A stretch of DNA of 64,000 nt from DASQZT01 sp963728965. Its GTDB lineage: Bacteria > Acidobacteriota > Terriglobia > Bryobacterales > Bryobacteraceae. This document shows, piece after piece, positions 26,401 through 36,323 of this stretch. The position numbers and the translations under genes were made by a program. The stretch spans positions 930,001 through 994,000 of the forward strand of contig CAVSMH010000006.1 of assembly GCA_963728965.1 (NCBI GenBank). Reading direction: 5' to 3'. The notes below the pieces were generated by a model that saw nothing but the letters and a program-made list of their open reading frames with translations, was not told where the DNA came from and ran no database searches. Every line of letters starts with the position of its first letter. Position 1 is the stretch's first letter.

Positions 26401-26670
26401 TCCAGTTACTCGCTGGGCGATAACTTCAATTCGCAGGACGTTCGCCTGACCAAGACATTCAGCTACCGGGAGCGTTACCGGCTGTCGGTGTTCGCGGAAG
26501 GGTTCAACATCTTCAACGTGGCCAACCTGGGCGGTTACAACTACAATCTCGACCAGGTCACACCGACCAACCAGGCCTTCTCGTTCGGACGGGCGACGAC
26601 GCGCGCCAGCCAGGTGTTCGGCTCGGGCGGGCCGCGAGCGTTCCAGCTGGGAGCGCGGGTTCAGTTCTGA
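23461..26670 (+). CDS. Oar-like TonB-dependent receptor with CarboxypepD_reg domain
   Basis: The 1069-residue outer-membrane protein has a signal peptide (VLCLSLGLCLWETPVLAQ). A carboxypeptidase-regulatory-like domain follows at about 30-120 (GAISGTVHDASGALVPNAAI, TYEVKASMQGFRTVV). The plug region has EKIQDLPLNGRSFLNLAFLE and the remainder is a long barrel ending ARVQF with terminal Phe. The family is expanded in Acidobacteria and is presumed to take up glycans, peptides or large ligands; the ligand is unknown. It has its own promoter. Its convergent neighbour is the Tat-signal enolase-superfamily gene, and no SusD-like gene is present. Confidence 0.9.
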   Translation: MGKRPRLSYTVLCLSLGLCLWETPVLAQAPTGAISGTVHDASGALVPNAAIVLARKDTGATRSLLTSGDGTYNAAALSPGTYEVKASMQGFRTVVRDATVETGKITSVDLRLELGQTEEVVTVEAATAQIEYDSHTIAGVITREKIQDLPLNGRSFLNLAFLEPGVTVSPGATSQYNSLFSVSVLGGESSKTAITVDGGNIRNNIEGNTGMNFSQEVVQEFQISSVNFDLSTGITSVGAVNVVTRSGGNDFHGSGYFYFRDHNMSAYPGLVRNGLSPDPFFVRRNPGFWAGGPIKKDRLFFFFNYEYLNQTQVVTYVPNVASAAPLAGNYFSPYHGKNLSARFDYTSGTHRLFARYSHDGNSGLGPNGSAQQLPSHWLRNTNWSDQSLLGVTTILRPTMVNDLRFSYQYWQNRNLFPTNSDCPACVGLGFPEVSVTGTNVIIGDTQNATQGRDVRKYDLTDSLSWQKGAHSVRFGGEIEIDPGTGFWGYCDPACTVVAPPELVRSSVPPALVSALFPTLPSRIVANQDFLNLPFLGGVVGIGDPSQPPPYNIDKARKNKRYRFYLQDSWRIGPRFSLNYGLAWNYESTLVNRDMSKPAFLAPVYGSDLSPTNNNLHNFSPALGFAWTADRSGKTVVRGGFGIYYDTELLWRRLQERAFIGPVGNGRIQFPTSGFTNIFPGVVNISLGGTPVPVGAPLPSGQLINLTLGQYLQIQQQQAPAIAAQLTPKSLGDLSVTNIDINKSGADLYPKDYPIQHGLHFNLGVERQLRSDMVLHVDFIRRVYLNTLLGEPDYNRFNRYINGVRTPVIPVCTTAQKNTPGVECSNGSITFWTPGGRAVYNALLVKLNKRLSRRLQFTASYALTDQHGYNGLADLDHWNSSWGPQGARHILNVSGLVDLPWGLQLGVISQTSSKGPAMANISGVDLTGDGTTTEPLTGLAYNCLNRGCGRSELEGALANWNQTYAGKKDALGKTIPAVILPSSYSLGDNFNSQDVRLTKTFSYRERYRLSVFAEGFNIFNVANLGGYNYNLDQVTPTNQAFSFGRATTRASQVFGSGGPRAFQLGARVQF

Positions 26671-26692
26671 GACGCTTCGCCACGCTCCGGTT

Positions 26693-28069
26693 CTAGCGGC
26701 TGATGACCGGCTTGCCGTTCTCGTCCAGGTGGGGGTAGGGTCCGCCCTGGCGGAACCGGTCGAGAATGAAATCGTCGTACTGCGGCGTGGGCAGGAAGTA
26801 ACCGCCCTTGCGGATGTGCTCCTTGACCACCGCCTCGTTCAGTTCCACGCCGAGGCCGGGGGTATCAGGAACGGTGATGAAGCCGCGGTCCACGATGGGT
26901 TTGGATGGCCCGTTCGCGAGATCGCCCCACCAGGGGATATCGACGGCGTGGTTCTCCATCGCCAGCATATCTTTCAGCGTGGCGGCCATGTGGACGGCGC
27001 CCATGCAGCCCACCGGTGAGCCGGCGAAGTGAATGGCCACCTGAACGGCGTGCATCGCGGCATAATCGGCGATGCGCTTGGTTTCGCGGATTCCGCCGGA
27101 AGTGAGGGGGTCGGGGTGGATGATATCGACGGCTTCATTTTCGATGAAGTCGCGGAAGCCGTCTTCGAGGCCGAACAGGCTTTCACCGGTGTTGATGGGA
27201 GTGGTGGTGGATTCCTTGAGTTCCTTGTAGGCGCGCCAGTTCTTGGGCGCGTCGCCGCCGGGGCCGAGGTGGCCCACTTGAATCATGTCTTCGGCCCAGG
27301 CCAGGTCGTATTTTTCCAGCGCGCGCGCGTAGCGGATGCTGTCGTTCAGGGTGAGCGGCCCGAAGTGGTCGGTGGCCAGCGGGACCTCCCAGCCAATCCC
27401 GTCGCGTACCGCCTGCACATATTCGCCGAGATAATCGAGGCCTTTGAGAGTGGCGGTGTTGCGGGTGTTCACGGCGCCGGGCTTATCGGCCACGAGGCTG
27501 GTGCCGAGGTCCATCTTGAAAAATGTGAACCCCATGGCCTTCCGTTTTTTCAAACGCTCGGCGAAGATCTTCGGGTCTTTGCTCTGGTCCGTGTCGCAGT
27601 AGATGCGGATGCGGTCGCGGTACTTCGATCCGATGAGCCGCCAGGCGGGGACATTGTAGACCTTACCGGCGATATCGTGGAGGGCCATATCGACAGCGGA
27701 AAAGCCGCCGCCCATGCGCTGATGGTTGGAGAAATTCCGGATGCTGTCGAGGATCGGTTCGATGGCGAGAGGATTGCGGCCGACCAGGTGAGGCTTGAGC
27801 ACCAGGGCCGTGCCCTCGCGGCCGGCGTCGCGCGCCTCGCCCAGGCCGTAGACTCCCTGATTGGTGTCGATGCGAATGATGGGGTAGTCGTAATTGGAGG
27901 CGACCAGCACCGATCGCATATCGGTGATACGAAGCTGGCTGGGAGCGGAATTGCGGTTGACCGGCTGCTGCGCGTTCCCGCTGCCTTCCGTCCACTTCAA
28001 CAATCCCGCCGCGGCGGCGGCGGCCAGGATTCGTCTGCGGCCTATACGGGTTTCGCGATCGGCGGGCAT
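26693..28069 (-). CDS. Mandelate racemase/muconate lactonizing (enolase) superfamily protein with Tat-type signal
   Basis: The 458-residue protein starts with a twin-arginine-type leader (RIGRRRILAAAAAAGLL), so it is probably exported folded. The enolase barrel follows. FFKMDLG carries the KxD-type base, LATDHFG, LAWAEDM and NTGESLFG supply the three metal ligands, and VAIHFAGSPVG holds a second-face residue. This set is typical of acid-sugar dehydratases and related enzymes of the mandelate racemase group; the substrate cannot be assigned. ATG 28069 has GGAG 8 nt upstream. It is divergent from the CRTAC1 gene and convergent with the receptor before it. Confidence 0.85.
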   Translation of the reverse strand: MPADRETRIGRRRILAAAAAAGLLKWTEGSGNAQQPVNRNSAPSQLRITDMRSVLVASNYDYPIIRIDTNQGVYGLGEARDAGREGTALVLKPHLVGRNPLAIEPILDSIRNFSNHQRMGGGFSAVDMALHDIAGKVYNVPAWRLIGSKYRDRIRIYCDTDQSKDPKIFAERLKKRKAMGFTFFKMDLGTSLVADKPGAVNTRNTATLKGLDYLGEYVQAVRDGIGWEVPLATDHFGPLTLNDSIRYARALEKYDLAWAEDMIQVGHLGPGGDAPKNWRAYKELKESTTTPINTGESLFGLEDGFRDFIENEAVDIIHPDPLTSGGIRETKRIADYAAMHAVQVAIHFAGSPVGCMGAVHMAATLKDMLAMENHAVDIPWWGDLANGPSKPIVDRGFITVPDTPGLGVELNEAVVKEHIRKGGYFLPTPQYDDFILDRFRQGGPYPHLDENGKPVISR

Positions 28070-28264
28070 GGCGGAGGCTCCTTCGCCAAGAGAGTAACAG
28101 CATTCGATGTTCGGGGGGAGGCGGAGGGCGCGAACCGGTCGGCAGCGGAGGGGCCAGGCATTCCGCTCAAGTCGAGCGTACGAACCGTTCCGCCGGAGGT
28201 TCCGGCCACCATGTCGCGGGCGTGGCCCACCGCGTCCGCACCGCCGGATGGTAGCCTGTGGAGA

Positions 28265-29938
28265 GTGAGCGAAACCGTCGGGCGGACGGTCCTTTTCCGG
28301 CGTCTGCCGTTCTTCCTGGCACTAGTCGTCTTACCCTCGGTTGCCCAGATCCGATTCGAAGAGGTCGCGCGCCAATCCGGACTCGATTTCCGGCTCGACA
28401 ACGACGCCGCGGGCCGGTTTCACCAGGTCGAACTGATGGTGGGCGGTGTGGCCGCGCTCGACTTCAACAACGACGGCTGCATGGACGTCTTCTTCACCAA
28501 CGGAGCCGCGCTTCCGTCGCTCCGCAAGACCGGGCCGAAATTCTACAACCGGCTCTACCGCAATAACTGCGATGGCACGTTTACGGATGTCACCGCGCAG
28601 GCAGGCGTGGCAGGAGAAGGCTACTCGATGGCCGCGGCCACGGCCGATTTCGATAACGACGGCTGGTGCGACATCTTCGTGGCCGGCGTTAACCGCAATC
28701 TCCTGTACCGCAACATGGGCGACGGCAAGTTTCGCGAGGAAGCGGCGGAGACCGGTGTCGCCGGTCTCGACTCCCGGGGTGCGAAACCGTGGTCCATCGC
28801 GGCCGGCTGGCTCGACTACGATAACGACGGCTGGCTCGACCTGTTCGTCTCCAATTACGTCGAATGGAATCCCGCCACCGAGCCGGTCTGCGGCCCTCCC
28901 GATAACCGTCTGTACTGCCATCCGAACAACTATCGCGGGCAGCCCAACCAGTTGTTCCACAATAACCATGACGGCACGTTCACCGATGTGTCGGAGAAGT
29001 CGGGCATCGTGCGGCACATCGGCAAAGGCATGGGGGTGGCATTCGCCGACCTGGACGGGGATGACTTCACCGATATCTTCGTGGCCAACGATTCCGTGCG
29101 TCACTTCCTGTTCCGCAACCAGGGCGATGGCACGTTCCGCGAGATCGGCCTGGAAGCCGGCGTCGCGTTCCGCGAGGACGGCATGCCAATTGCCGGAATG
29201 GGCGCCGATTTCCGCGATTTCGACAACGACGGCCGGCCCGACCTGGCCGTCTCCGGGATGATCAACGACGGATTCCTGCTGTTTCGGAACCTTGGCAAGC
29301 GCGATTTGTTCGAGGACTTCGGGCTGCGCTCGGGCTTGCTGATGGGAACCCGCCAGCTTACCGGGTGGAGCCTGGGCATGTACGATTTCGACAACGACGG
29401 CTGGCGCGACCTGTTCTTCGCGGCGTCTCACTTTCCCGCCCTGGAGCGATCGATCGGCCGGAGCGTAGCACTGCCGAATCACGTATTCCGTAACCTCGAG
29501 GGACGGCGGTTCGAAGACGTTTCGGCGGCGGCGGGTCCCGATTTTCAGATTCCCGGGCTGCACCACGGCACCGCCTTCGCGGACTTCGACAACGACGGCC
29601 GCATCGACGTGGTGGTAACCACGCTCGATGGGCCGGCCAAACTGTTTCACAATCTCACCGCGACGCGCGCGCACTGGCTGGCGGTGGAACTGCGCGGCAA
29701 GCGCAGCAACCGGCAGGGGCTGGGGGCGGTGGTTCGCGCCACCCTGCCCGACGGGCGCGTGATCACCGGGCATGCCACCACCAGCGTCGGCTATGCGTCC
29801 TCGAGCGAACCGCTGGTGCGCTTCGGATTGGGCGAAAATCGGAAGGTGGCGAAGATGGAAGTGGTCTGGCCGGGCGGCAACCGGCAGGAAGTGACCGACG
29901 TTGCCGCCGACCGCCTGCTGCGGATCGAGGAACCATGA
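28265..29938 (+). CDS. CRTAC1-family FG-GAP/ASPIC-UnbV repeat protein
   Basis: The 557-residue exported protein has a signal segment (FRRLPFFLALVVLPSVAQ) and at least seven calcium-binding loops of DxDxDG type, for example DFNNDGCMD, DFDNDGWCD, DYDNDGWLD, DLDGDDFTD and DFDNDGRID. These mark a beta-propeller. The C-terminal ASPIC/UnbV domain has NRQGLGAVVRATLPDGR and RFGLGENRKV. GTG 28265 is chosen because it directly precedes the signal peptide; a longer open frame upstream runs antisense to the enolase-superfamily gene and is not credible. The TPR gene overlaps its stop by 4 nt. Such pairs are common in Acidobacteria, but their role is unknown. Confidence 0.85.
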   Translation: MSETVGRTVLFRRLPFFLALVVLPSVAQIRFEEVARQSGLDFRLDNDAAGRFHQVELMVGGVAALDFNNDGCMDVFFTNGAALPSLRKTGPKFYNRLYRNNCDGTFTDVTAQAGVAGEGYSMAAATADFDNDGWCDIFVAGVNRNLLYRNMGDGKFREEAAETGVAGLDSRGAKPWSIAAGWLDYDNDGWLDLFVSNYVEWNPATEPVCGPPDNRLYCHPNNYRGQPNQLFHNNHDGTFTDVSEKSGIVRHIGKGMGVAFADLDGDDFTDIFVANDSVRHFLFRNQGDGTFREIGLEAGVAFREDGMPIAGMGADFRDFDNDGRPDLAVSGMINDGFLLFRNLGKRDLFEDFGLRSGLLMGTRQLTGWSLGMYDFDNDGWRDLFFAASHFPALERSIGRSVALPNHVFRNLEGRRFEDVSAAAGPDFQIPGLHHGTAFADFDNDGRIDVVVTTLDGPAKLFHNLTATRAHWLAVELRGKRSNRQGLGAVVRATLPDGRVITGHATTSVGYASSSEPLVRFGLGENRKVAKMEVVWPGGNRQEVTDVAADRLLRIEEP

Positions 29939-30741
29939 GCCGGCTGGCGCTCCTGCTACTCTGCATCGGTGCAGCCGTCGCGCAAACCGCGTCACCCGGC
30001 TACCCGGCATACCGACGCGCCGACCGGTTGTTTGTGGCACGGCAGTTTCGCGAGTGCCAGCAGGCGCTCGAAGAAGCCCTGAAGCTCGATCCGAAACTGG
30101 TGCCGGCGCTCACCCTCATGGCCAAGCTGGCGATGGCCGTGAACCGCTACGATGTGGCGCGCGAGAGCCTGCAGCGCGCCATTGCGGCCGACCCGGCGGC
30201 GCCCTATGCCCAGTTCCTGTACGGCTTTCAGTTCTATCAGCAGAACGAGATGCCGGCCGCCATCGAGGCTCTGGAAAAAGCCCGCGCCTTGAATCCGAAG
30301 GACAGCCGCACGGTGCTCTACCTGGGATTGGCGAAGGAGAGCCTGGGACGCACGGCGGAGTCGCTGGCCGACTATCGCGAGGCCATTCGTCTCGGCGAGG
30401 CTTCGGGCAAACTCGACACGGAGACCCTGCTGACCCCGGCCCGCCTGCTGCTGCTGGAGGGGAACTTCGACGAGTGCTCGCGACTGGTGGACCACGCCCT
30501 GAAGCTCGATCCCAAATCCCGCGATTCACATTTCGAAGCGGCGCGCCTGCGCATGCGCCGGGGCGATGCGGCGGGAGCCATTCGCGAGGGCGAACTCGCG
30601 CTGAGCCTCACCGGGGATGTGACCGATCGCCAGGTGCATTTTCTGCTGGTCCAGGCATACCAGGCTGCCGGACGAGGGGCCGAGGCCGAGCGTCACGCCG
30701 AAGCCGTGCGCCAAATCGAGACCCGCGATCGCCGCCGCTGA
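29935..30741 (+). CDS. Exported TPR-repeat protein
   Basis: The 268-residue protein has a signal peptide (RLALLLLCIGAAVAQ) and about six tetratricopeptide repeats, visible in LEEALKLDPKLVPALTLMAK, YDVARESLQRAIAADPAAPY, AIEALEKARALNPKDSRTV and LVDHALKLDPKSRDSHFEAA. TPR stacks bind partner proteins; here the partner is probably the CRTAC1 protein encoded just upstream, whose stop codon overlaps this ATG (ATGA). It acts in the periplasm. Regulation is likely by translational coupling. Confidence 0.85.
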   Translation: MSRLALLLLCIGAAVAQTASPGYPAYRRADRLFVARQFRECQQALEEALKLDPKLVPALTLMAKLAMAVNRYDVARESLQRAIAADPAAPYAQFLYGFQFYQQNEMPAAIEALEKARALNPKDSRTVLYLGLAKESLGRTAESLADYREAIRLGEASGKLDTETLLTPARLLLLEGNFDECSRLVDHALKLDPKSRDSHFEAARLRMRRGDAAGAIREGELALSLTGDVTDRQVHFLLVQAYQAAGRGAEAERHAEAVRQIETRDRRR

Positions 30742-30821
30742 CCATTTCAGACCTATCCTCCCATTGACTTCGAGGTTGGATTGTGACATGAAATGTCCAG
30801 GACCATATTGGAGGTTAGTCG

Positions 30822-33800
30822 ATGCGAAAGTCTCTTGTCTTTTGCTTTTGTATCCTCCTGGCGGTTTTGGCATTCGCGCAAAGCGACCGCGGCACCATGA
30901 CGGGTACTGTGTCCGATGCCACTGCCGCCGTAGTTCCAGGCGCCACGGTCGTGCTCACCAATACGGCTACCGGGACCAAGTCCCAGACCGTAACGACCGC
31001 CACTGGCAACTACACCATTCCCGCTCTTCCGGCCGGCACCTATTCGCTCTCCATCGAGCAGACCGGGTTCAGCCGCTACGAGCAAACCAACATCACGATT
31101 CAGGTGGCGGTGACCACCCGTGTCGATGTCGTCCTGCAGGTAGGACAGACCAGCCAGTCCATCGAGGTGGCATCCAACGCCAGCATGCTCAAGACCGAAT
31201 CCGCCGAGCAGTCGAGCACGGTTTCGGGCGACACCATCAACAACCTGCCGATCAACTTCGGGATCGGCGCGGGAGCGGTTCGCAATCCGCTCTCGTTTGT
31301 CCAACTGACGCCGGGTTCGACCATCACCGGCTAGAATACGATCCAGGTGAACGGCCTGGCGGCCGGATCGTTCCGCATTCTGTTTGAAGGCCAGGAAGCC
31401 AACAACGGGCTCGACGGGCGCGCTTCGGACGAGGTGCAGCCCTCGGTGGAGGCGATCCAGGAGTTCACGCTCCAGACGTCGAACTTCGCAGCCGAGTTCG
31501 GACAGGTGGGCGGGGGACTGTTCAATTTCACCTCGCGCAGCGGCACCAACCAACTCCACGGCAGCGCCTACATCTATGCCACCAACGAGGCGCTGGCCGC
31601 GGGGATGCCGTTCACCAGCGATGGAAACGGACACCATCTGCGGCCCAAAGTGCGGCGCTTCGACGGCGGACTCTCGGTGGGCGGACCGGTCTGGCTCCCG
31701 AAGATCTACAACGGCAAGAACCGCACGTTCTTCTATTTCAACTACGAAAAGTATCGCGATCGCCAGAACGCCTACATGGGGCTGGGCACGGTACCTACCG
31801 AGGATGCGCACCGGGGATTTCAGCGGCGTGCTGACCAACCGGAACCTGGGCACCGATTTCACCGGCCGGGCCATTCTGGAAAACACCATCTACGATCCGC
31901 TGACCCGGACCACCGATGCCAGCGGGCGGTTCGTCGTCAACCCCTTCGCCGGGAATATCATCCCCTCGAACCGCCTGGATCCGGTGTCGCAAAAGATTCT
32001 GGGGACGATCCCGAAGGCGGCCACCCCGAGCCTGGTGAACAACTACCCGCTCCAGAATCCGTTCCACAAGGTGCAGGACCTGCCCTCGGTGAAAATCGAC
32101 CACAACTTGACCGCCACCAAGCGGCTCTCGGGTTACTTCGCCGAGCAGATCACCGATAAGGACGTGGGGCAGGACGGCTATCCGGACCCGATCTCGATTC
32201 GGCGCGCGCTGCATATCAAAGGCACCAATGCGCGTATCAACTACGATCAATCGCTTTCCGCCACGCTGCTGCTGCACATGGGCGCGGGCATCCAGCGCTA
32301 CGTAAATCCCGACTCCACGCCGGCCAACATTGCCGACTACGACGCGGCCGGACAATTGGGGCTCAAGGGCGCGCCCGGCACCGGCTTTCCGCGCCTGTCC
32401 GGCGTTGGGACCACGACCTACGGTGGCTTGGCCCAGTCGGCAATCGCTACATCCACCGGGTTCGGACCGGCGAACCGGGGCACCTACTATGTCACCAAGC
32501 CGACGGCGGTAGCGCAGGCCACCTGGGTCCACAACAGTCATACGTACAAGGGCGGCGGCGAGTGGAAGATCGACTCGTTCACCAACTGGTCCGCCATCGG
32601 CCTGAGCCCCGCGCTGGGCTTCAGCACCAGCCAGACGGCGCAACCGCTCTATGGCGGAACGCTGCCGGGCGGCACCACTATCGGCCACCCCTTCGCCAGC
32701 TTCATGCTGGGGCTGTTCAACAGCGCATCGGTCGGGAACGTGGCGGCTCCGCAGTACCGTAAATCGTCGCGGGGGCTCTACGTGCAAGATACATGGAAGA
32801 TCAGCCGCAAGCTGACCCTCGACTACGGCATTCGCTGGGACCTGCAGAAGCCGGAACGGGAACTGAACGGACGCACCAGCGGGTTCAATCGGGCCATCGG
32901 CAATCCCAATGCCAACGGCATGCCCGGCGGCGTCGTCTATGAAGGTTACGGGCCCGGGCGGTGCAACTGCCGGCTAGTGGCTACCTATCCTTATGCCGTT
33001 GCCCCGCGTCTCGGACTCGCCTACCAGTTAAATGAGAAGACGGTGATTCGCGCCGGCTGGGGCATCGTGTACGGCGCCACCAACGTCTTCGGTTATATCG
33101 GCGGCGGCAACAGCCAGGGGATGGGCTTCAACACCATCAACTTCACCGCCCCCGGCAACGGCGTCGAAGCCGGCGCGCTGGCCAACGGCCTGTCCTGGGA
33201 TCCGGCGGTGCTCTATGCCGCCAGCTACAACCCGGGCCTGCTGGTGACGCCCGGAGCGGCGGTGCAGAACGCGCCTTCGGTGCCCGATCCCAATGGCGGA
33301 CGGCCGCCCCGCATCAACCAGTGGAATGTCTCGATCCAGCGGGAGATCGCCAAGGACCTGGTGATCGAGGGCTCCTATGTCGGCAATCGCAGCGCCTGGG
33401 TCACGGCGAACGGACTAGTCAGTTACAACGGCGTCCGGCCGGATGTGCTGACGTCGCTGGGCATCGATACCGCCAGCTCCGCCGACCGCACCCTGCTCAC
33501 TTCTTCGATCACCTCCCCGGTGGCGGTGGCTCGCGGCTTCAAAAAGCCGTACCCCAACTTCCCCGATACCGGGACCGTGATCCAAAGCCTGCGGCCGTTC
33601 CCGCAGTACGCCAATATCGGCACGTTGTGGGCGCCGCTGGGGCATACCTGGTACGACGCATTCCAGGCCAAGGCCACCAAGCGCTACTCGCACGGGCTCG
33701 ATTTCAGCGTTTCGTACGCCTTCTCGAAGAACCTGGACAGCTACGAAGGCGCGGGCAACGTGTTCAACCGCTCGAGCTTCAAGAGCCTCGCTTCCACGTC

Positions 33801-34431
33801 GCTGCCGCACGTCCTTACCACCAGCGTGAACTACCGCATGCCGGCCCGCGGGTTTGTGGCCGGGAACAAGATCGCCAAGGCATTGCTGGCGGACTGGACG
33901 GTGGGTACGGTACTGCAATACGCGAGCGGCAGTTTGTTGGGGACTCCGGGCAGCAACAACAGCCTGGGCACCTACCTGCCCGGCCAGGGGACGCGGCAAT
34001 TCCGCGTACCGGGTGTCCCGCTTTACCTCAAGAACCCCAACTGCGGCTGCATCGATCCCACGCAGGAGACCATTCTGAATCCTGCGGCTTGGATCGACCA
34101 GGCACCCGGCACGTGGGGGACCGCCACCGCCTACTACAACGATTTCCGCGGCCAGCGGCGGCCGGCCGAATCGGTGAGCCTGGGCAAGACCTTCGCCCTT
34201 CGCGAACGCGCTCGCCTGAGTCTCCGGGGAGAGTTCTTCAACATCTTTAACCGGATGGAGTCGTTCCCGAATCCCAGCACATCGAACCCGCAGACCCCAC
34301 CCACGCGGTCCAACGGCGTATTGACCAGCGGCTTCGGATTCATCAACTACACGCAGATCACCAGCAACAGCCAGAACAACGCGTATCCTTCCCCGCGAAC
34401 GGGGCAGGTCATCATGCGTTTCGAGTTCTGA
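30822..34431 (+). pseudogene. Oar-like TonB-dependent receptor broken by a stop codon and a frameshift
   Basis: The frame starts at ATG 30822 with GGAGG 7 nt upstream, a signal segment (SLVFCFCILLAVLAFAQ) and a CarboxypepD_reg domain (GTMTGTVSDATAAVVPG). It meets TAG at 31332-31334. Reading through gives TITG-stop-NTIQVNGLAAG, where a Tyr codon would be expected. The same frame continues with the plug until about 31800, and then the homologous sequence shifts frame by one (MRTGDFSGVLTNRNLG from 31804). From there it is intact to QVIMRFEF at 34431. The full length would be about 1200 residues, normal for the family. Two separate lesions argue for decay, unless the consensus is faulty. It follows the CRTAC1-TPR pair by 80 bp. 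Confidence 0.85.
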
Positions 34432-34497
34432 CTCCAAGGCCGGCGCGCCGCGCGTGAACGCAGACACTCGCGTGCGGTGCGCCAGTCCCCGGCGAAA

Positions 34498-35235
34498 TCA
34501 GCGCGCCGCTTGCCCCGTGTGCAGCGCCACGATTCCACCCGTCATGTATTCGTAGCGAACCTCCGCGAAACCCGCGTGCCGCATCGACTCCGCCAGGCCG
34601 GCGGCCGCCGGAAACTTGCGCACCGACTCCGGCAGATAGGTGTAGGCATCGCGGCTGCCGGTGAGCGCTCCCCCGATCCGCGGCAGAATGCGGCGCGAAT
34701 AGAAATGGTAGAGCGCGGCGAAGAGCCGGCTGGGCGGTTGTGAGAATTCCAGAATCGCCGCCACGCCGCCGGTGCGCAGCACGCGCCGCATTTCGACGAG
34801 TCCGGCGTCGTAGTTGGAGAGATTGCGAAAGCCGAAAGCCACCGTGATCAGGTCGAGGCTGCCGCTCGGTAGCGGAAGGCGCAGTGCGTCGGCTTCGAAG
34901 AGCATCGCGTGGGCGCGGCGGCGGGCGATCTTCCCGTTGGCCGCAATCAGCATGGGGTGGCAGAAATCCGAGCCCATGACCGGCGCGGCGGCGCGGCTCT
35001 CGATAGCCAGCAGCAGCTCGCCCGTACCGCAACAGATGTCGAGCACGCGCGCGCCGGGGCGTTTCACCAGGCTTTCGACGCGCTTCACGGTCCGCGCCCG
35101 CCAGAGGCGGTCGATGTTCAACGACAGCAGGTGATTGGCGAGATCATAGCGATGCGCCACGCGGCCGAACATACCGCGCACCCAACGCGCCGCCTCCTGT
35201 TCGTTGCGCGCGCCGGCGGGCGTGGTGCCCTTCAT
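34498..35235 (-). CDS. ubiE: Demethylmenaquinone/ubiquinone C-methyltransferase
   Basis: The 245-residue cytoplasmic SAM-dependent enzyme adds the ring methyl group in menaquinone (or ubiquinone) synthesis. It has the MenG/UbiE signature: MFGRVAHRYDLANHLLSLNI, motif I VLDICCGTGEL, LPLPSGSLDLITVAFGFRNL and EMRRVLRTGGVAAILEFSQP. ATG 35235 overlaps the aroB stop (ATGA), so the two are translationally coupled, which links chorismate supply and quinone synthesis. With no other quinone genes in view, menaquinone is assumed from the likely phylum. Confidence 0.92.
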   Translation of the reverse strand: MKGTTPAGARNEQEAARWVRGMFGRVAHRYDLANHLLSLNIDRLWRARTVKRVESLVKRPGARVLDICCGTGELLLAIESRAAAPVMGSDFCHPMLIAANGKIARRRAHAMLFEADALRLPLPSGSLDLITVAFGFRNLSNYDAGLVEMRRVLRTGGVAAILEFSQPPSRLFAALYHFYSRRILPRIGGALTGSRDAYTYLPESVRKFPAAAGLAESMRHAGFAEVRYEYMTGGIVALHTGQAAR

Positions 35236-36305
35236 GGAAGGGCGGACCGGATCGCTTCCCGCACCAGCTTGTCGTCCACTCCGGAAACCACGACGACCTC
35301 TCCTATGCGCACCGGCAGCACGAAATGGACCCGGCCCTGAATCGTCTTCTTGTCGTGAACCAGGCGGGCGAACAGATTCCCGGTGGGGATTCCGTCCACC
35401 GGCGGAATGGGGCCGTAGAGATCGATGGTTTCCAGAATATCGACGCTTTCCTCGGCGGAGATCTGGCCCGAGATTTCTCCCAGGTGGATGGCGGCGCGCA
35501 TGCCCCACGCCACGGCTTCTCCGTGCAGAAAACGGGTGTAACCGGTCTCGGCTTCGAGCGCGTGGCCGAACGTGTGGCCGAAATTCAGGATGCGGCGCAG
35601 GTCGCCTTCGCGCTCGTCCGCCGACACCACTTCCGCCTTCATGCGGACCGAATCGGCGATGATGCGATCGACAGCCGCGGGCTGGCGCGCCAACACCTCC
35701 GCGCTGTGATCGGTCAGGAAGCGAAACAGCGGCTCGTCGCGAATGATGCCGGCCTTGATGATTTCGTAGAGCCCGGCGCGGTATTCGCGATCGGGCAGGG
35801 TGTCGAGCGCGGCGGGATCAATCAGCACCGCGAGCGGCTGATGGAAGCTGCCGATGAGATTCTTGCCGGTGGCGAGGTTGACGCCCGTTTTGCCGCCAAT
35901 GGCGGCATCCACCTGCGCCAGCAGGGTGGTGGGCACCTGGATCACCGGAATCCCGCGCATGAAGATCGCGGCCAGGAAACCGGCCATATCGCTGACGATG
36001 CCGCCGCCAAAAGCGATCACCAGGCTGGAGCGGTCGCCGCCGCGGCGGACCATCTCCTCGGCCAGCGTTTCCACCGGCGCGAGGCGTTTCCGCTCCTCGC
36101 CGCCGGGCAGGTGCAGCACCTCGTGCGGAACGCCCGCCAGCGCGCTCGCGAGCGCGTTACCCTGGTGCCGCCATACATCTTCGGTGGAGACGACGAACAG
36201 TTTTCCGCTCCGGGCGGGGACGTGTTTGGCGACACAACCGAGGACACCGCGCTCCACGATCGCCTGGTAACAGCCCTGGGGAGTTTTCACGGCAAAAGAG
36301 GGCAT
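35232..36305 (-). CDS. aroB: 3-Dehydroquinate synthase
   Basis: The 357-residue enzyme turns DAHP into 3-dehydroquinate, the second step of the shikimate pathway, using NAD and a divalent metal. Conserved pieces are GGEERK, AFGGGIVSDMAGFLAAI, PTTLLAQVDAAIGGKTGVN, NFGHTFGHALE and HGEAVAWGM, which include the zinc-binding Glu and His residues. The length is normal. It sits in a minus-strand run, 18 bp after the ankyrin gene and overlapping ubiE by 4 nt. Confidence 0.95.
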   Translation of the reverse strand: MPSFAVKTPQGCYQAIVERGVLGCVAKHVPARSGKLFVVSTEDVWRHQGNALASALAGVPHEVLHLPGGEERKRLAPVETLAEEMVRRGGDRSSLVIAFGGGIVSDMAGFLAAIFMRGIPVIQVPTTLLAQVDAAIGGKTGVNLATGKNLIGSFHQPLAVLIDPAALDTLPDREYRAGLYEIIKAGIIRDEPLFRFLTDHSAEVLARQPAAVDRIIADSVRMKAEVVSADEREGDLRRILNFGHTFGHALEAETGYTRFLHGEAVAWGMRAAIHLGEISGQISAEESVDILETIDLYGPIPPVDGIPTGNLFARLVHDKKTIQGRVHFVLPVRIGEVVVVSGVDDKLVREAIRSALP

Positions 36306-36323
36306 AGGAGAGTTGTACCATGT

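Noticed and set aside
27029..28264. Long N-terminal extension of the CRTAC1 frame
   Set aside because: It runs antisense through the Tat-signal enolase-superfamily gene. The signal peptide begins just after GTG 28265, so translation most likely starts there.
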